The position numbers were made by a program, and so were the translations under genes. This document shows positions 56,050 to 63,596 of a stretch of DNA of 63,596 nucleotides, in pieces. Source of the stretch: an uncultured Clostridiaceae bacterium (lineage in GTDB: Bacteria > Bacillota > Clostridia > Lachnospirales > Lachnospiraceae); NCBI GenBank assembly GCA_947177415.1, contig CAMWUK010000008.1, positions 1 to 63,596 of the forward strand. The letters are read 5' to 3'. Numbering within the stretch: position 1 is the first letter of the stretch; each line of letters opens with the position of its first letter. The notes under the pieces are model-generated. The model saw nothing but the letters and a program-made list of their open reading frames with translations. It was not told the origin of the DNA and searched no databases.

Positions 56050-56391
56050 CTATGCAATTTTATTTTTTAGTTTTGCAAGTTCTTCTTTAAGACTTTGTAC
56101 TTCTTCAAGAAGATAATTTACCTTTACCTCATAGGCAAGATTCTTGTCAGCGACTGGAATAGCTTGATTTAATTTCTTGGTAAGTTCAACAAAGTTTTCT
56201 GCTAACAATTGAATATTTTTGTCAGTGGCATTTTCAATGTGTAATTCAAGACTTGTAACTTTTTGTTTTAATTCTTGAATTTCGTTTGTTATGCCCAGAA
56301 TCTCATTTTTCATAATCTGCATATCTGATTCTATTTTGTCAAGTTTTTCAAGTTTAGTAAGAATCAAGTCAAGTTTTTCATTTTCTGTCAT
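56050..56391 (-). CDS. Coiled-coil protein, 113 aa
   Basis: A small acidic, almost wholly helical protein with heptad-like Leu/Ile spacing (LILTKLEKLDKIESDMQIMK, EIQELKQKVTSLELHIE). It has no catalytic motif, signal peptide or membrane segment. Similar short coiled-coil proteins occur in many Firmicutes without a known role. AAAGGAT precedes the ATG. It is transcribed leftward, in the same direction as the tracrRNA just upstream of it, whose terminator separates them. Confidence 0.65.
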   Translation of the reverse strand: MTENEKLDLILTKLEKLDKIESDMQIMKNEILGITNEIQELKQKVTSLELHIENATDKNIQLLAENFVELTKKLNQAIPVADKNLAYEVKVNYLLEEVQSLKEELAKLKNKIA

Positions 56392-56461
56392 TCTGCATTA
56401 TCCTTTCTATGTATCAAGGTATAAGTTTGTAGATAGTTTATTGTAATACTTTTCTATATAG

Positions 56462-56583
56462 AAAAAAACAAAACCCATAGGTTTTGTTTTAAATGATTGC
56501 CATACGCAATCGCTACACAATAAACGTAGCATTTAGTTTGAAAATTTATTTTAACTCGTTGTGTTATTTTGAATGGAAATAAC
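56462..56583 (-). ncRNA. tracrRNA of the type II-A CRISPR system
   Basis: Transcribed leftward, about 122 nt. Its 5' part is an anti-repeat whose complement (TTGTGTTATTTTGAATGG) is identical to 18 bases of the CRISPR repeat at 63561-63596, with flanking partial pairing and a bulge. Then follow hairpins GCTAC/GTAGC and GATTGC/GCAATC and an intrinsic terminator AACAAAACC/GGTTTTGTT with a T-run at 56468-56462. A good promoter lies immediately upstream. Confidence 0.92.
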
Positions 56584-56589
56584 ATCTTT

Positions 56590-56618
56590 ATTATACCTCA
56601 TTACATAGAAAAACGCAA
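56590..56618 (-). promoter_or_regulatory. tracrRNA promoter
   Basis: Minus strand: -35 TTGCGT (56613-56618), a 17-base spacer and consensus -10 TATAAT (56590-56595). The predicted start, near 56583, falls exactly at the anti-repeat. Confidence 0.85.
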
Positions 56619-56657
56619 GAGGAAAATAACACAAACTTAAAACAAATAGTAAGAGTT

Positions 56658-56988
56658 GTTACTGTTCACTCACAAGCTTGACACTTGCTGTCAAGCTATG
56701 TGCCAAGAATATAAAGCAGTCAAGAATCCAGCCTTTTACCGAAGGTGAACTCTTAATAGGCTGGATTCCGTTACAGTTTGCACCGTAGGTGTGAACTGTA
56801 ACTAAGAGTTCAGTTAGGTTCATTCATAAAGTGCCAGAATATACAAATTGGCTAAAAATATTTTTTCTGGCTGGACACTTTATTTATGAATGGCGTTAAG
56901 CACATAAAAGTACATGCACAAATTGCCCTCTATGGGCAAGATCCCTCGTGCAATTTGCACATATACTTTTACCCAGCTGAACTGTTAC
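56658..56988. repeat. Compound palindromic element K
   Basis: About 330 bases containing in order AGCTTGACA/TGTCAAGCT (56675-56697), GAATCCAGCCT/AGGCTGGATTC (56724-56734 and 56758-56768), GTTACAGTTTGCAC/GTGTGAACTGTAAC (56770-56783 and 56789-56802), stems around CATTCATAAAGTG and around CAAATTGC, and family-like ends GTTACTGTTCA (56658) and CTGAACTGTTAC (56977-56988). It may be two fused elements. Confidence 0.8.
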
Positions 56989-57121
56989 GACAAATAAACG
57001 AACAAATGTTGTTTTTCTGTTATTCTAGGATCAAAAGAATAACATGAAAAACAATATGGTGTCAAATGAAAAATTTGACAAAAGTTAATTACCGATATAA
57101 AATATTATATATAAAAAATTT

Positions 57122-57292
57122 GTAATTATTCAGGTAGAAACATCCATGCCTTGTGGACTGTGGCATCACCATAAATATATTCGTATGAGTGTTTCGTAAA
57201 CGAGGATGCACACAAGTGCAAAAGCAGTACTTGGTGCTTTACGAACTTTGCAGCAGAGTGCAAGGTTCTACCTAAAAGGAGTGAATATATAG
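57122..57292. repeat. Palindromic element L
   Basis: It begins with the family end GTAATTATTCAG (57122-57133). Its right part (57196-57292) is a ~97 base inverted copy of 54733-54830, including a GAAC/GTTC hairpin around TTTGCAGCAGAGTGCA. It lies just upstream of cas9, so it is probably transcribed in the cas9 leader or bounds the promoter. Confidence 0.85.
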
Positions 57293-57366
57293 AAAATTTT
57301 ATTATTTTATATAATATAACTGTAGATGAAATCAAAAATATACAAAATTTGAAAGGATGGGAATGT

Positions 57367-60300
57367 ATGAATAGTGATAAGATACAATTAAAAGAGGACT
57401 ACAACATAGGGCTTGACATTGGCACTAATTCTGTGGGATGGGCAGTAACTAACCAAAATGGAGAATTACTAAAATTTCGGAAAAAGAATATGTGGGGAGC
57501 CAGACTTTTTGAAGAGGGGAAGCCTGCTGCAGATTGCAGAGTGTACCGAAGTACAAGAAGACGTTATGAGAGAAGAAGACAAAGGATTCATTTGTTACAA
57601 GAGATGATGGAACCAATCATATTACCAATAGATGATACATTCTTTATACGATTAGAGGAAGCCTTCTTATGGAAAGAAGATAAGAAGGTACAAAAAGATT
57701 ATATCTTATTTAATGATAAGGATTATAGTGATAGTGATTTTTACAAAGATTATCCAACTATTTATCATTTGAGAAAGTATCTGGTGAAAACTAAGGAAAA
57801 AGCAGACCCAAGAAAGATTTATTTAGCATTGCACCACATGATAAAGTATCGTGGCAATTTTCTATATCAGGGACAAAGTCTGGATACAGTGGACTCTGTG
57901 CAGAAAGCCTTCCAGTATTTAGTGGGTGAACTATATGAACAATTAGGGCTTGAATGGGAAATGGGAGAACACTTTTATGAGATTGAGAGCATATTAAAAA
58001 ATAAAAGTATTAAAAAGCAAAAACAAGAGAAAATTGTTGCCATTTTAACAGAACATTATGTAGATAAGAAAGAAGATAAGAAATATGTAAAGGAAATTAC
58101 AAATGCTTTTTTGGGATATTCTTTTAATCTAACTGTTGTAATGAAAAATGAAGGCTTAGTAGATGAAAGTGGAAAGCCAATTAAAGTTTCTTTTTCCGAT
58201 AGTAAATATGAAGAAATGGAAGTTGCATTACAAGACCAATTGGCAGAACAATTTACTGTAGTAGAAGCACTAAAACAAATATATAGCTGGATAACCATGA
58301 AAGATATACTAAAAGGTGAAAAATATTTGTGTAAGGCTATGGTAGAAAAATATGAGACACATAGAAAGGAATTGAAAGAATTAAAGGGGTTATTCAGAAA
58401 ATATTTATCTACAAAAGAATATCGGGAGTTTTTCTGGGGAGAGAGAAAAGAAAAAGATAAGGAACAGACAGAAAGGGATAAGAGGCAAGAAGAAAAGGAA
58501 AAAGAAAAATATTTACCATGGTACATCAATTATATTAAAGGTACAAGAAGATGTTCCAAGGAAGATTTATATAAGGAAATAAAAAGATTATTAGATGATG
58601 TGGCAAAGGAAGACCCAGTTTACCAAAATATCTTGGAAAAAATGGACAGAGAAGAATATCTATCAAAACAAAATGAGGTAGCAAATGCTTCTTTGCCATA
58701 TCAGTTAAATCAAAAAGAAATGGAGATTATTTTAGAACAACAAGGAGAATTTTATCCGGAATTAAAGGAGAATAAGGACAAGATTATGAAACTTCTCACT
58801 TTCCGAATACCTTATTATGTAGGACCATTAAATCCACAAAAAGAAAAATTTTCTTGGATGGAGAAAAAAGCAGGCAAGGAAAACGAGAAGATTTATCCAT
58901 GGAATATGGAAGAAGTGGTGGATATAGATAAAACAGCAGAAAAGTTTATTACCAGAATGACCAATTTCTGTACTTATTTGCCAGAGGAGAAAGTATTACC
59001 TAAATGCTCGCTTTTGTATTCTGAATATGAGTTATTAAATGAATTAAATAAAATACGCATCAATAACAAATTGATTCCGTTAGAGACTAGGAATAAGCTA
59101 ATTAAGGAAAAGTTTAAAAAGACAAAAAAGGTAACCAAAGAGAACTTGCAAGAATGGTTGGAAAAAAATCAATTCCCAATAACGAAAACTCAAGATGGTT
59201 CTGTTAAGATTGATAAAAAGAGTTATGAAATTAGTGGCTTTCAGAAAGAGGATGAGTTTGCTTCTTCCTTAAGTTCTTATATTGATTTTACTAGAATTTT
59301 TGGCGAAGTCACAGAAGAAAATAGGCAAATGATAGAGGAACTTATCTATTGGCTGACTGTTTTTGAGGAAAGAGATATTGTCAAAAGAAAAATAAAACAA
59401 AAATATGGAGAACGAATTAATGACAGCCAAATGAAACAGATTTTGAAATTAAGATACACTGGATGGGGAAAACTTTCAAAGAAATTTTTAAATGGGATTA
59501 GAGGAACTTATAAGAATGAAAAGAAAACCATTATGGAGATTCTGTGGGAACATAGAGGAAATCTAAATTTAATGCAAATTATTAATGATGAGGAATTGGG
59601 ATTTAAGGAAATTATAGAAAAGAATCGAAAAAATCTTAATGGAGATGAAGATTTACTGGAACTGGTTCAGGAACTTCATGGTTCTCCTGCACTCAAACGT
59701 GGAATCCGGCAGAGTATGCGTATTGTGAACGAGTTAATCCATATTATGGGAAAAGAGCCAAAGAATATTTTTATTGAATTTGCAAGGAAAGAAGGAGAGA
59801 AGGTTCGTACCAAAAGCAGAGCAAAACAGTTAGAGAACTGTTATAAAAAATTGAAGGAAGAAATTAGTGATTATAATGTAGGATTAGAAAAAGACTTAAA
59901 GGATATAAAGACACAAAATAAATTGTATGATGAAAGAGTATTTTTGTACTCTTTACAACATGGAAAAAGTCTCTATTCTGGTGAAAAGTTAGATATTGAC
60001 ATGTTGGATAAATATGAGGTTGACCATATTATTCCACAGTCAGTAATTAAGGATGATAGCATTGAGAATAAGGCATTAGTTTTAAAAATTGAGAATCAGA
60101 AAAAGGGAAATGGACTGGTACCGTCTGAATATCAAAACAAGCAAAAGGCAACTTGGAAAAAGTTATATGATAGTGGTTTAATGACAAAAAAGAAATATGA
60201 TAATCTTTTAAGAGAAAGTTTAGGTTCCAAGAAAGAACAGAAAAACTTTATCCGCCGTCAATTAGTGGAAACAAGGCAAATCGTTAAACATGTAGCTAAT

Positions 60301-61542
60301 TTATTGCAGGAGTATTATAAGAATGCTACAGTTGTAGAAATTAAAGCAGGTTTAAACAGTGATTTACGGGAAATGTATACACAAGAAATAAAGGACGATC
60401 AAGGTATTTTTACAGAAAACAGAGACTGCTATACTTTGTTAAAGAGCAGAATTTTAAATGATTTTCATCATGCTCATGATGCTTATCTTACTTCTATTAT
60501 TGGATTGTATATTAAAGCAGCTTTTCCAAAGATGGAGGAGGAAATTGATTATAAGGACTTTAAAAAGTATTATGGATCAGACAAAAATGTTAATAAGAAA
60601 AAATTTGCCTATGTATTGTCAAAGTTTCAGGAAAGTATACCAGATAGAGAAACTGGTGAAATTCTTTGGGATGGAAGCAGGAAGTTGGAGTACATAAAGA
60701 AAATATTTGGCTATCGGGATTGTATTATCACAAAGAAATTAGAAGAAAATACAGGTGCTTTCTATAATGAAACGATTTATCCAAAATCTGGTGAAAAAGA
60801 AAATACAAAACTTGTACCTCTAAAGAAGGGATTAGATGTAAAGAAATATGGAGGTTATCAGGGAGGAGAAGCAGCCTATTTTGCTTTAGTGTCTTATCAG
60901 GATAAGAAAAAGAAAAAGGTCGTATTGCAAGGTATTCCAATTATCACAGCAAAGCACATTGAAAAGAAAAGTCTGCAATTAGAAGATTATTTAAAAGAAG
61001 TATTAGGGGTATCAGAGTTAGAAGTGATAAAGAGAAAAGTGCAAAAGAACCAACTAATAGAAATTAACAACAGTCGTTTTTATCTGACAGCGGCAACGGA
61101 AGTCGTAAATGCAAAACAATTTATCTTGGATGGAAAACATCAAAATCTTATGAGAATGGTTTGCATAATAGATAAAGAGAATTATTCTGGTTATGATTTG
61201 AAAGAATTAGAGAAGTCTATGAATGAACTTTATACATATTATAAAGAAAAAATAAAAACGCAGTATAAGGAATATGAAAGTATTGTAGAAAAAATAGACC
61301 AGTCGGATGTTTTCCAGAGTATAGAGTGTGGCACTGTGGAAAGATTAAAACAAAAAGGTCAATTTTTGAAGGAACTGTTAAAGATTACGAAAGCAAATCC
61401 AGAATGTGCAAATTTAAAGAAATTTGATGGGAAAAAATTGGCTGACCGTATGGGTAGAAAAGGTGGCTATACCATAAAACCAGGGACAACCTTTATTGAA
61501 CAATCCATTACTGGACTTTACGAAAGGAGATTTACCATTTGA
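57367..61542 (+). CDS. cas9: Cas9 endonuclease, type II-A
   Basis: A 1391-residue RNA-guided nuclease that cuts both DNA strands. RuvC-I has Asp17 (IGLDIGTNSVGWAV); the Arg-rich bridge helix follows (RSTRRRYERRRQRIHLL, about 65-82). RuvC-II has Glu804 (IFIEFARKEG). The HNH domain has Asp886-His887 (EVDHIIPQS) and Asn910, matching SpCas9 His840 and Asn863. RuvC-III has His1035 and Asp1038 (HHAHDAYL). All catalytic residues are intact, so the enzyme should be active. The start at 57367 is preferred over an in-frame TTG at 57349. The TGA overlaps the TTG start of cas1. Confidence 0.98.
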   Translation: MNSDKIQLKEDYNIGLDIGTNSVGWAVTNQNGELLKFRKKNMWGARLFEEGKPAADCRVYRSTRRRYERRRQRIHLLQEMMEPIILPIDDTFFIRLEEAFLWKEDKKVQKDYILFNDKDYSDSDFYKDYPTIYHLRKYLVKTKEKADPRKIYLALHHMIKYRGNFLYQGQSLDTVDSVQKAFQYLVGELYEQLGLEWEMGEHFYEIESILKNKSIKKQKQEKIVAILTEHYVDKKEDKKYVKEITNAFLGYSFNLTVVMKNEGLVDESGKPIKVSFSDSKYEEMEVALQDQLAEQFTVVEALKQIYSWITMKDILKGEKYLCKAMVEKYETHRKELKELKGLFRKYLSTKEYREFFWGERKEKDKEQTERDKRQEEKEKEKYLPWYINYIKGTRRCSKEDLYKEIKRLLDDVAKEDPVYQNILEKMDREEYLSKQNEVANASLPYQLNQKEMEIILEQQGEFYPELKENKDKIMKLLTFRIPYYVGPLNPQKEKFSWMEKKAGKENEKIYPWNMEEVVDIDKTAEKFITRMTNFCTYLPEEKVLPKCSLLYSEYELLNELNKIRINNKLIPLETRNKLIKEKFKKTKKVTKENLQEWLEKNQFPITKTQDGSVKIDKKSYEISGFQKEDEFASSLSSYIDFTRIFGEVTEENRQMIEELIYWLTVFEERDIVKRKIKQKYGERINDSQMKQILKLRYTGWGKLSKKFLNGIRGTYKNEKKTIMEILWEHRGNLNLMQIINDEELGFKEIIEKNRKNLNGDEDLLELVQELHGSPALKRGIRQSMRIVNELIHIMGKEPKNIFIEFARKEGEKVRTKSRAKQLENCYKKLKEEISDYNVGLEKDLKDIKTQNKLYDERVFLYSLQHGKSLYSGEKLDIDMLDKYEVDHIIPQSVIKDDSIENKALVLKIENQKKGNGLVPSEYQNKQKATWKKLYDSGLMTKKKYDNLLRESLGSKKEQKNFIRRQLVETRQIVKHVANLLQEYYKNATVVEIKAGLNSDLREMYTQEIKDDQGIFTENRDCYTLLKSRILNDFHHAHDAYLTSIIGLYIKAAFPKMEEEIDYKDFKKYYGSDKNVNKKKFAYVLSKFQESIPDRETGEILWDGSRKLEYIKKIFGYRDCIITKKLEENTGAFYNETIYPKSGEKENTKLVPLKKGLDVKKYGGYQGGEAAYFALVSYQDKKKKKVVLQGIPIITAKHIEKKSLQLEDYLKEVLGVSELEVIKRKVQKNQLIEINNSRFYLTAATEVVNAKQFILDGKHQNLMRMVCIIDKENYSGYDLKELEKSMNELYTYYKEKIKTQYKEYESIVEKIDQSDVFQSIECGTVERLKQKGQFLKELLKITKANPECANLKKFDGKKLADRMGRKGGYTIKPGTTFIEQSITGLYERRFTI

Positions 61543-62408
61543 GTTGGAGAACAGTTGTTATACAAAGCCATGCAAAATTAAATTATAAAAATGATTTTCT
61601 TTTGGTGAGGACAGATGATGTGAAGATGATTCATTTGTCTGAGATTCATACCATCCTTATAGATTCCACACAGGTATCTTTAACTTCTTACCTATTGTGT
61701 GAACTGATGAAACGAAAGATAAAAGTGGTGTTTTGTGACGAAAAGAGAAATCCGCAAAGTGAACTAGTTCCATATTATGGAAGTTTTCATACCAGCAAAA
61801 ATATTGCAGAGCAGATACATTGGGATAATGCCTTTGCAAAGCTGGTGTGGACTCACATTATAGGACAGAAAATTACAAATCAGGCAAATTTGTTAGAAAA
61901 ACTGGGATTTGAAACCCATAGAAAATTGCGGGAATATGTGGAACAAATGGAATATTTTGATGAAACGAATCGGGAAGGTCATGCAGCAAAGGTGTATTTT
62001 AATTCTTTGTTTGGAAAAGATTTTTCCAGGGAGGATTACAATCACATCAATGCAGCCTTGGATTATGGATATGCTATTTTGCTGTCAACATTTAATAAAG
62101 AAGTTGTGAGCAATGGATATTTGACTCAAATTGGAATTAAACATACAAATGAATATAACTATTTCAACTTGTCTTGTGATTTTATGGAGCCTTTTCGCAT
62201 TATTGTGGATGCGTTTGTCTATGAAAATATGGGGCTGGAATTGACACCAGAACTAAAAATGAAGTTAGTTGATTTACTAAACAAAAAAGTTCTTTATTGT
62301 GGGAAAGAATACTATTTGTCAAATGTAATTCAAATGTATGTAAAGAAAATTTTTGATACACTAAAAAATTCTAATATGGAATCTTTAGTGCTATATGAAT
62401 TTCAATGA
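61539..62408 (+). CDS. cas1: Cas1 spacer-acquisition integrase
   Basis: A 289-residue Cas1 of the II-A type. It begins with a TTG codon (MSWRTVVIQSHAKL), the usual N-terminus of this subtype, and overlaps the cas9 stop by 4 bases; GAAAGGAGA is well placed before it. Metal-binding residues lie in the helical C-terminal part (EGHAAKVYF and CDFMEPFRIIVD segments). Together with Cas2 it integrates new spacers at the leader-proximal repeat. Confidence 0.97.
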   Translation: MSWRTVVIQSHAKLNYKNDFLLVRTDDVKMIHLSEIHTILIDSTQVSLTSYLLCELMKRKIKVVFCDEKRNPQSELVPYYGSFHTSKNIAEQIHWDNAFAKLVWTHIIGQKITNQANLLEKLGFETHRKLREYVEQMEYFDETNREGHAAKVYFNSLFGKDFSREDYNHINAALDYGYAILLSTFNKEVVSNGYLTQIGIKHTNEYNYFNLSCDFMEPFRIIVDAFVYENMGLELTPELKMKLVDLLNKKVLYCGKEYYLSNVIQMYVKKIFDTLKNSNMESLVLYEFQ

Positions 62409-62725
62409 GTTACCGTTTTATGAGAGTAATTGTATTTTTTGATTTGCCCACACTTACAGTAGAAGATAAAAAAGAATATTTGAAATTTCGTAAATTCCTA
62501 TTACGGGAAGGATTTATTATGATGCAGGAATCAGTGTATACCAAACTGGTTCTAAATGGAAGCACTGCCAATCTTGTAAGAAATAAGGTGAGAAAGAATA
62601 AACCAAAAGCAGGATTGGTGGAGATGCTTACCATTACAGAAAAACAGTATAGTAGTATAGAATACATTTCTGGAACGGCACAGCAAATGGTACTAGAGAC
62701 AGATGAAAGGCTGATTATTATATGA
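62405..62725 (+). CDS. cas2: Cas2
   Basis: A 106-residue ferredoxin-fold protein, structural partner of Cas1 in the integration complex. The N-terminus MRVIVFFDLPT carries the conserved Asp, followed by FRKFLLREGFIMMQESVYTK as in II-A Cas2 proteins. It overlaps cas1 by 4 bases (ATGA) and csn2 by 4 bases, so translation is coupled along the operon. Confidence 0.97.
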   Translation: MSYRFMRVIVFFDLPTLTVEDKKEYLKFRKFLLREGFIMMQESVYTKLVLNGSTANLVRNKVRKNKPKAGLVEMLTITEKQYSSIEYISGTAQQMVLETDERLIII

Positions 62726-63429
62726 AAATGCGTATTTTCTCCTTTGAGACGGAGATTTGCTTTACAGATGATTTTGTTGATGTGATTCAGGTGAAAAATC
62801 ATAAACTGTTTGGAAACTTGGTGAATAGTATATACAAAATGTCCAATGGAGTGGAGGAAGGGATTCAAGAGCAGATTGTTTTGGAAGAGGATGAGAAAAT
62901 ATTGAACTTCTCAAAGGAAACCATGTTTATTATGGACTTTATGAACTTTGACTTCAATCAACGGAAGATTCAAAATGCATTATATCGCTATGTGGAGGAG
63001 GTATATAATTTAGAATATGAAAGGTTTGATAGTTTTCAGACTTCTTTTTACAATTTGAATTTGGATATGTTTGATATTTTGGTGGAACTTCCTTTTGAAT
63101 ATGAATGCAAAGAAAATATTGAGGTACAGGACTATCTGAAAATGATTGGATTGAAAATTAAACAGCATGGAGAACAAACTGTACTGGAGAGATTACTACT
63201 TATTATGGATGTGATACATTATTTTCGACTAGCAAAGGTATTATTTTTAGTGAATGTAAAATCTTTTTTAGAAAAAGAAGAGTTAGTGGAGCTTTATAAA
63301 TATTCGAAATATAAAAAGATATCTTTAGTCATACTAGAATCAGGGATAGAGGTAAAACCGGTTGATTATGAAAAAATTTTGTTCATAGATAGTGACTATG
63401 ATGAAATTTTATTGTATAATAATAGGTAA
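62722..63429 (+). CDS. csn2: Csn2 adaptation protein
   Basis: A 235-residue protein of the Csn2 family, the marker of subtype II-A. Csn2 forms tetrameric rings on DNA ends and helps spacer acquisition. The N-terminal strand (MRIFSFETEICF), the LEEDEKILNFSKETMFIMDF segment, and the C-terminal LFLVNVKSFLEKEEL then VILES region fit the short Csn2 type. It is the last gene before the CRISPR leader. Confidence 0.93.
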   Translation: MKMRIFSFETEICFTDDFVDVIQVKNHKLFGNLVNSIYKMSNGVEEGIQEQIVLEEDEKILNFSKETMFIMDFMNFDFNQRKIQNALYRYVEEVYNLEYERFDSFQTSFYNLNLDMFDILVELPFEYECKENIEVQDYLKMIGLKIKQHGEQTVLERLLLIMDVIHYFRLAKVLFLVNVKSFLEKEELVELYKYSKYKKISLVILESGIEVKPVDYEKILFIDSDYDEILLYNNR

Positions 63430-63560
63430 GTAGTATATTTCTTTTGACAAGAATATTAAAAATAATTTTTTGTTAAAATGTAATAAAAAAATGGAAATAT
63501 CCTATTCAAAATACAGGGATTTCGTTGGATTCTTAGGACTTAAAAACAAATTGAGGTTTT
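63430..63560 (+). promoter_or_regulatory. CRISPR leader
   Basis: A 131-base AT-rich leader between csn2 and the first repeat, with TTGACA at about 63444. It ends AATTGAG-GTTTT just before the repeat, resembling the ATTTGAG-type leader anchor used for integration in II-A systems, but with an extra GTTTT copy. Confidence 0.75.
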
Positions 63561-63596
63561 GTTTTAGAGTTGTGTTATTTTGAATGGGAATAAAAC
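63561..63596 (+). CRISPR. First CRISPR repeat (array cut by window end)
   Basis: A 36-base II-A-type repeat starting GTTTTAGAG and ending AATAAAAC, which reaches the last base of the window. No spacer is included. Its middle 18 bases match the complement of the tracrRNA anti-repeat. Confidence 0.92.

Overview
The window looks like a contig end from a low-GC gut Firmicute, most likely a Lachnospiraceae (Clostridia). The signs are AT-rich coding with AGGAGG-type ribosome sites, Lachnospiraceae-style secreted proteins with Thr/Pro linkers and Lys-rich fibronectin-like tails, a GdpP/bL9/DnaB core block, and a type II-A CRISPR-Cas locus with csn2. The first ~70 bases are sequencing-adapter sequence, not genome.

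Layout. (1) 94-2712: accessory proteins of an ABC-type system (GldG-like and DUF4340). (2) 2907-6450: a secreted transglutaminase-like protein and a type I pullulanase. (3) 6489-10608: core genes gdpP, rplI and dnaB. (4) 10821-12148: three small genes of unknown role, then nucleoside salvage (cdd, pdp). (5) 14127-33181: a defence island. A divergent regulator pair precedes a DNA phosphorothioation locus ordered sspD-sspB-sspC-sspA and then dptF/G/H-type restriction genes (an SspABCD plus SspFGH combination), followed by an AAA-ATPase/PD-(D/E)XK protein. (6) 33313-34525: a leftward RNA-repair pair, a polynucleotide kinase-like protein and a Thg1-like 3'-5' polymerase. (7) 34937-37395: two genes of poorly known families. 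(8) 37638-48559: a small serine recombinase next to what looks like an invertible promoter segment, then three secreted or surface proteins. (9) 48830-53690: three almost identical tandem copies (period 1625 bp) of an AAA-ATPase/PD-(D/E)XK gene. (10) 53951-56391: an AraC regulator, a cupin, gene remnants and a coiled-coil protein. (11) 56462-63596: tracrRNA, cas9, cas1, cas2, csn2, leader and the first CRISPR repeat, where the window stops.

One feature cuts across these regions: a family of intergenic palindromic elements sharing a core, GTAACTGTTCA / TGAACAGTTAC. They range from a bare ~28 bp hairpin to nested structures over 250 bp. The internal hairpin modules recur in inverted orientation at distant sites (8541/17816 and 54733/57196). 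Two of the largest sit inside the phosphorothioation operon. I do not recognise this family.

The two items most worth testing are the predicted promoter inversion upstream of the surface-protein cluster and the modular palindromic repeats. The phosphorothioation, CRISPR and RNA-repair loci belong to known families, but their arrangement and fusions are informative.
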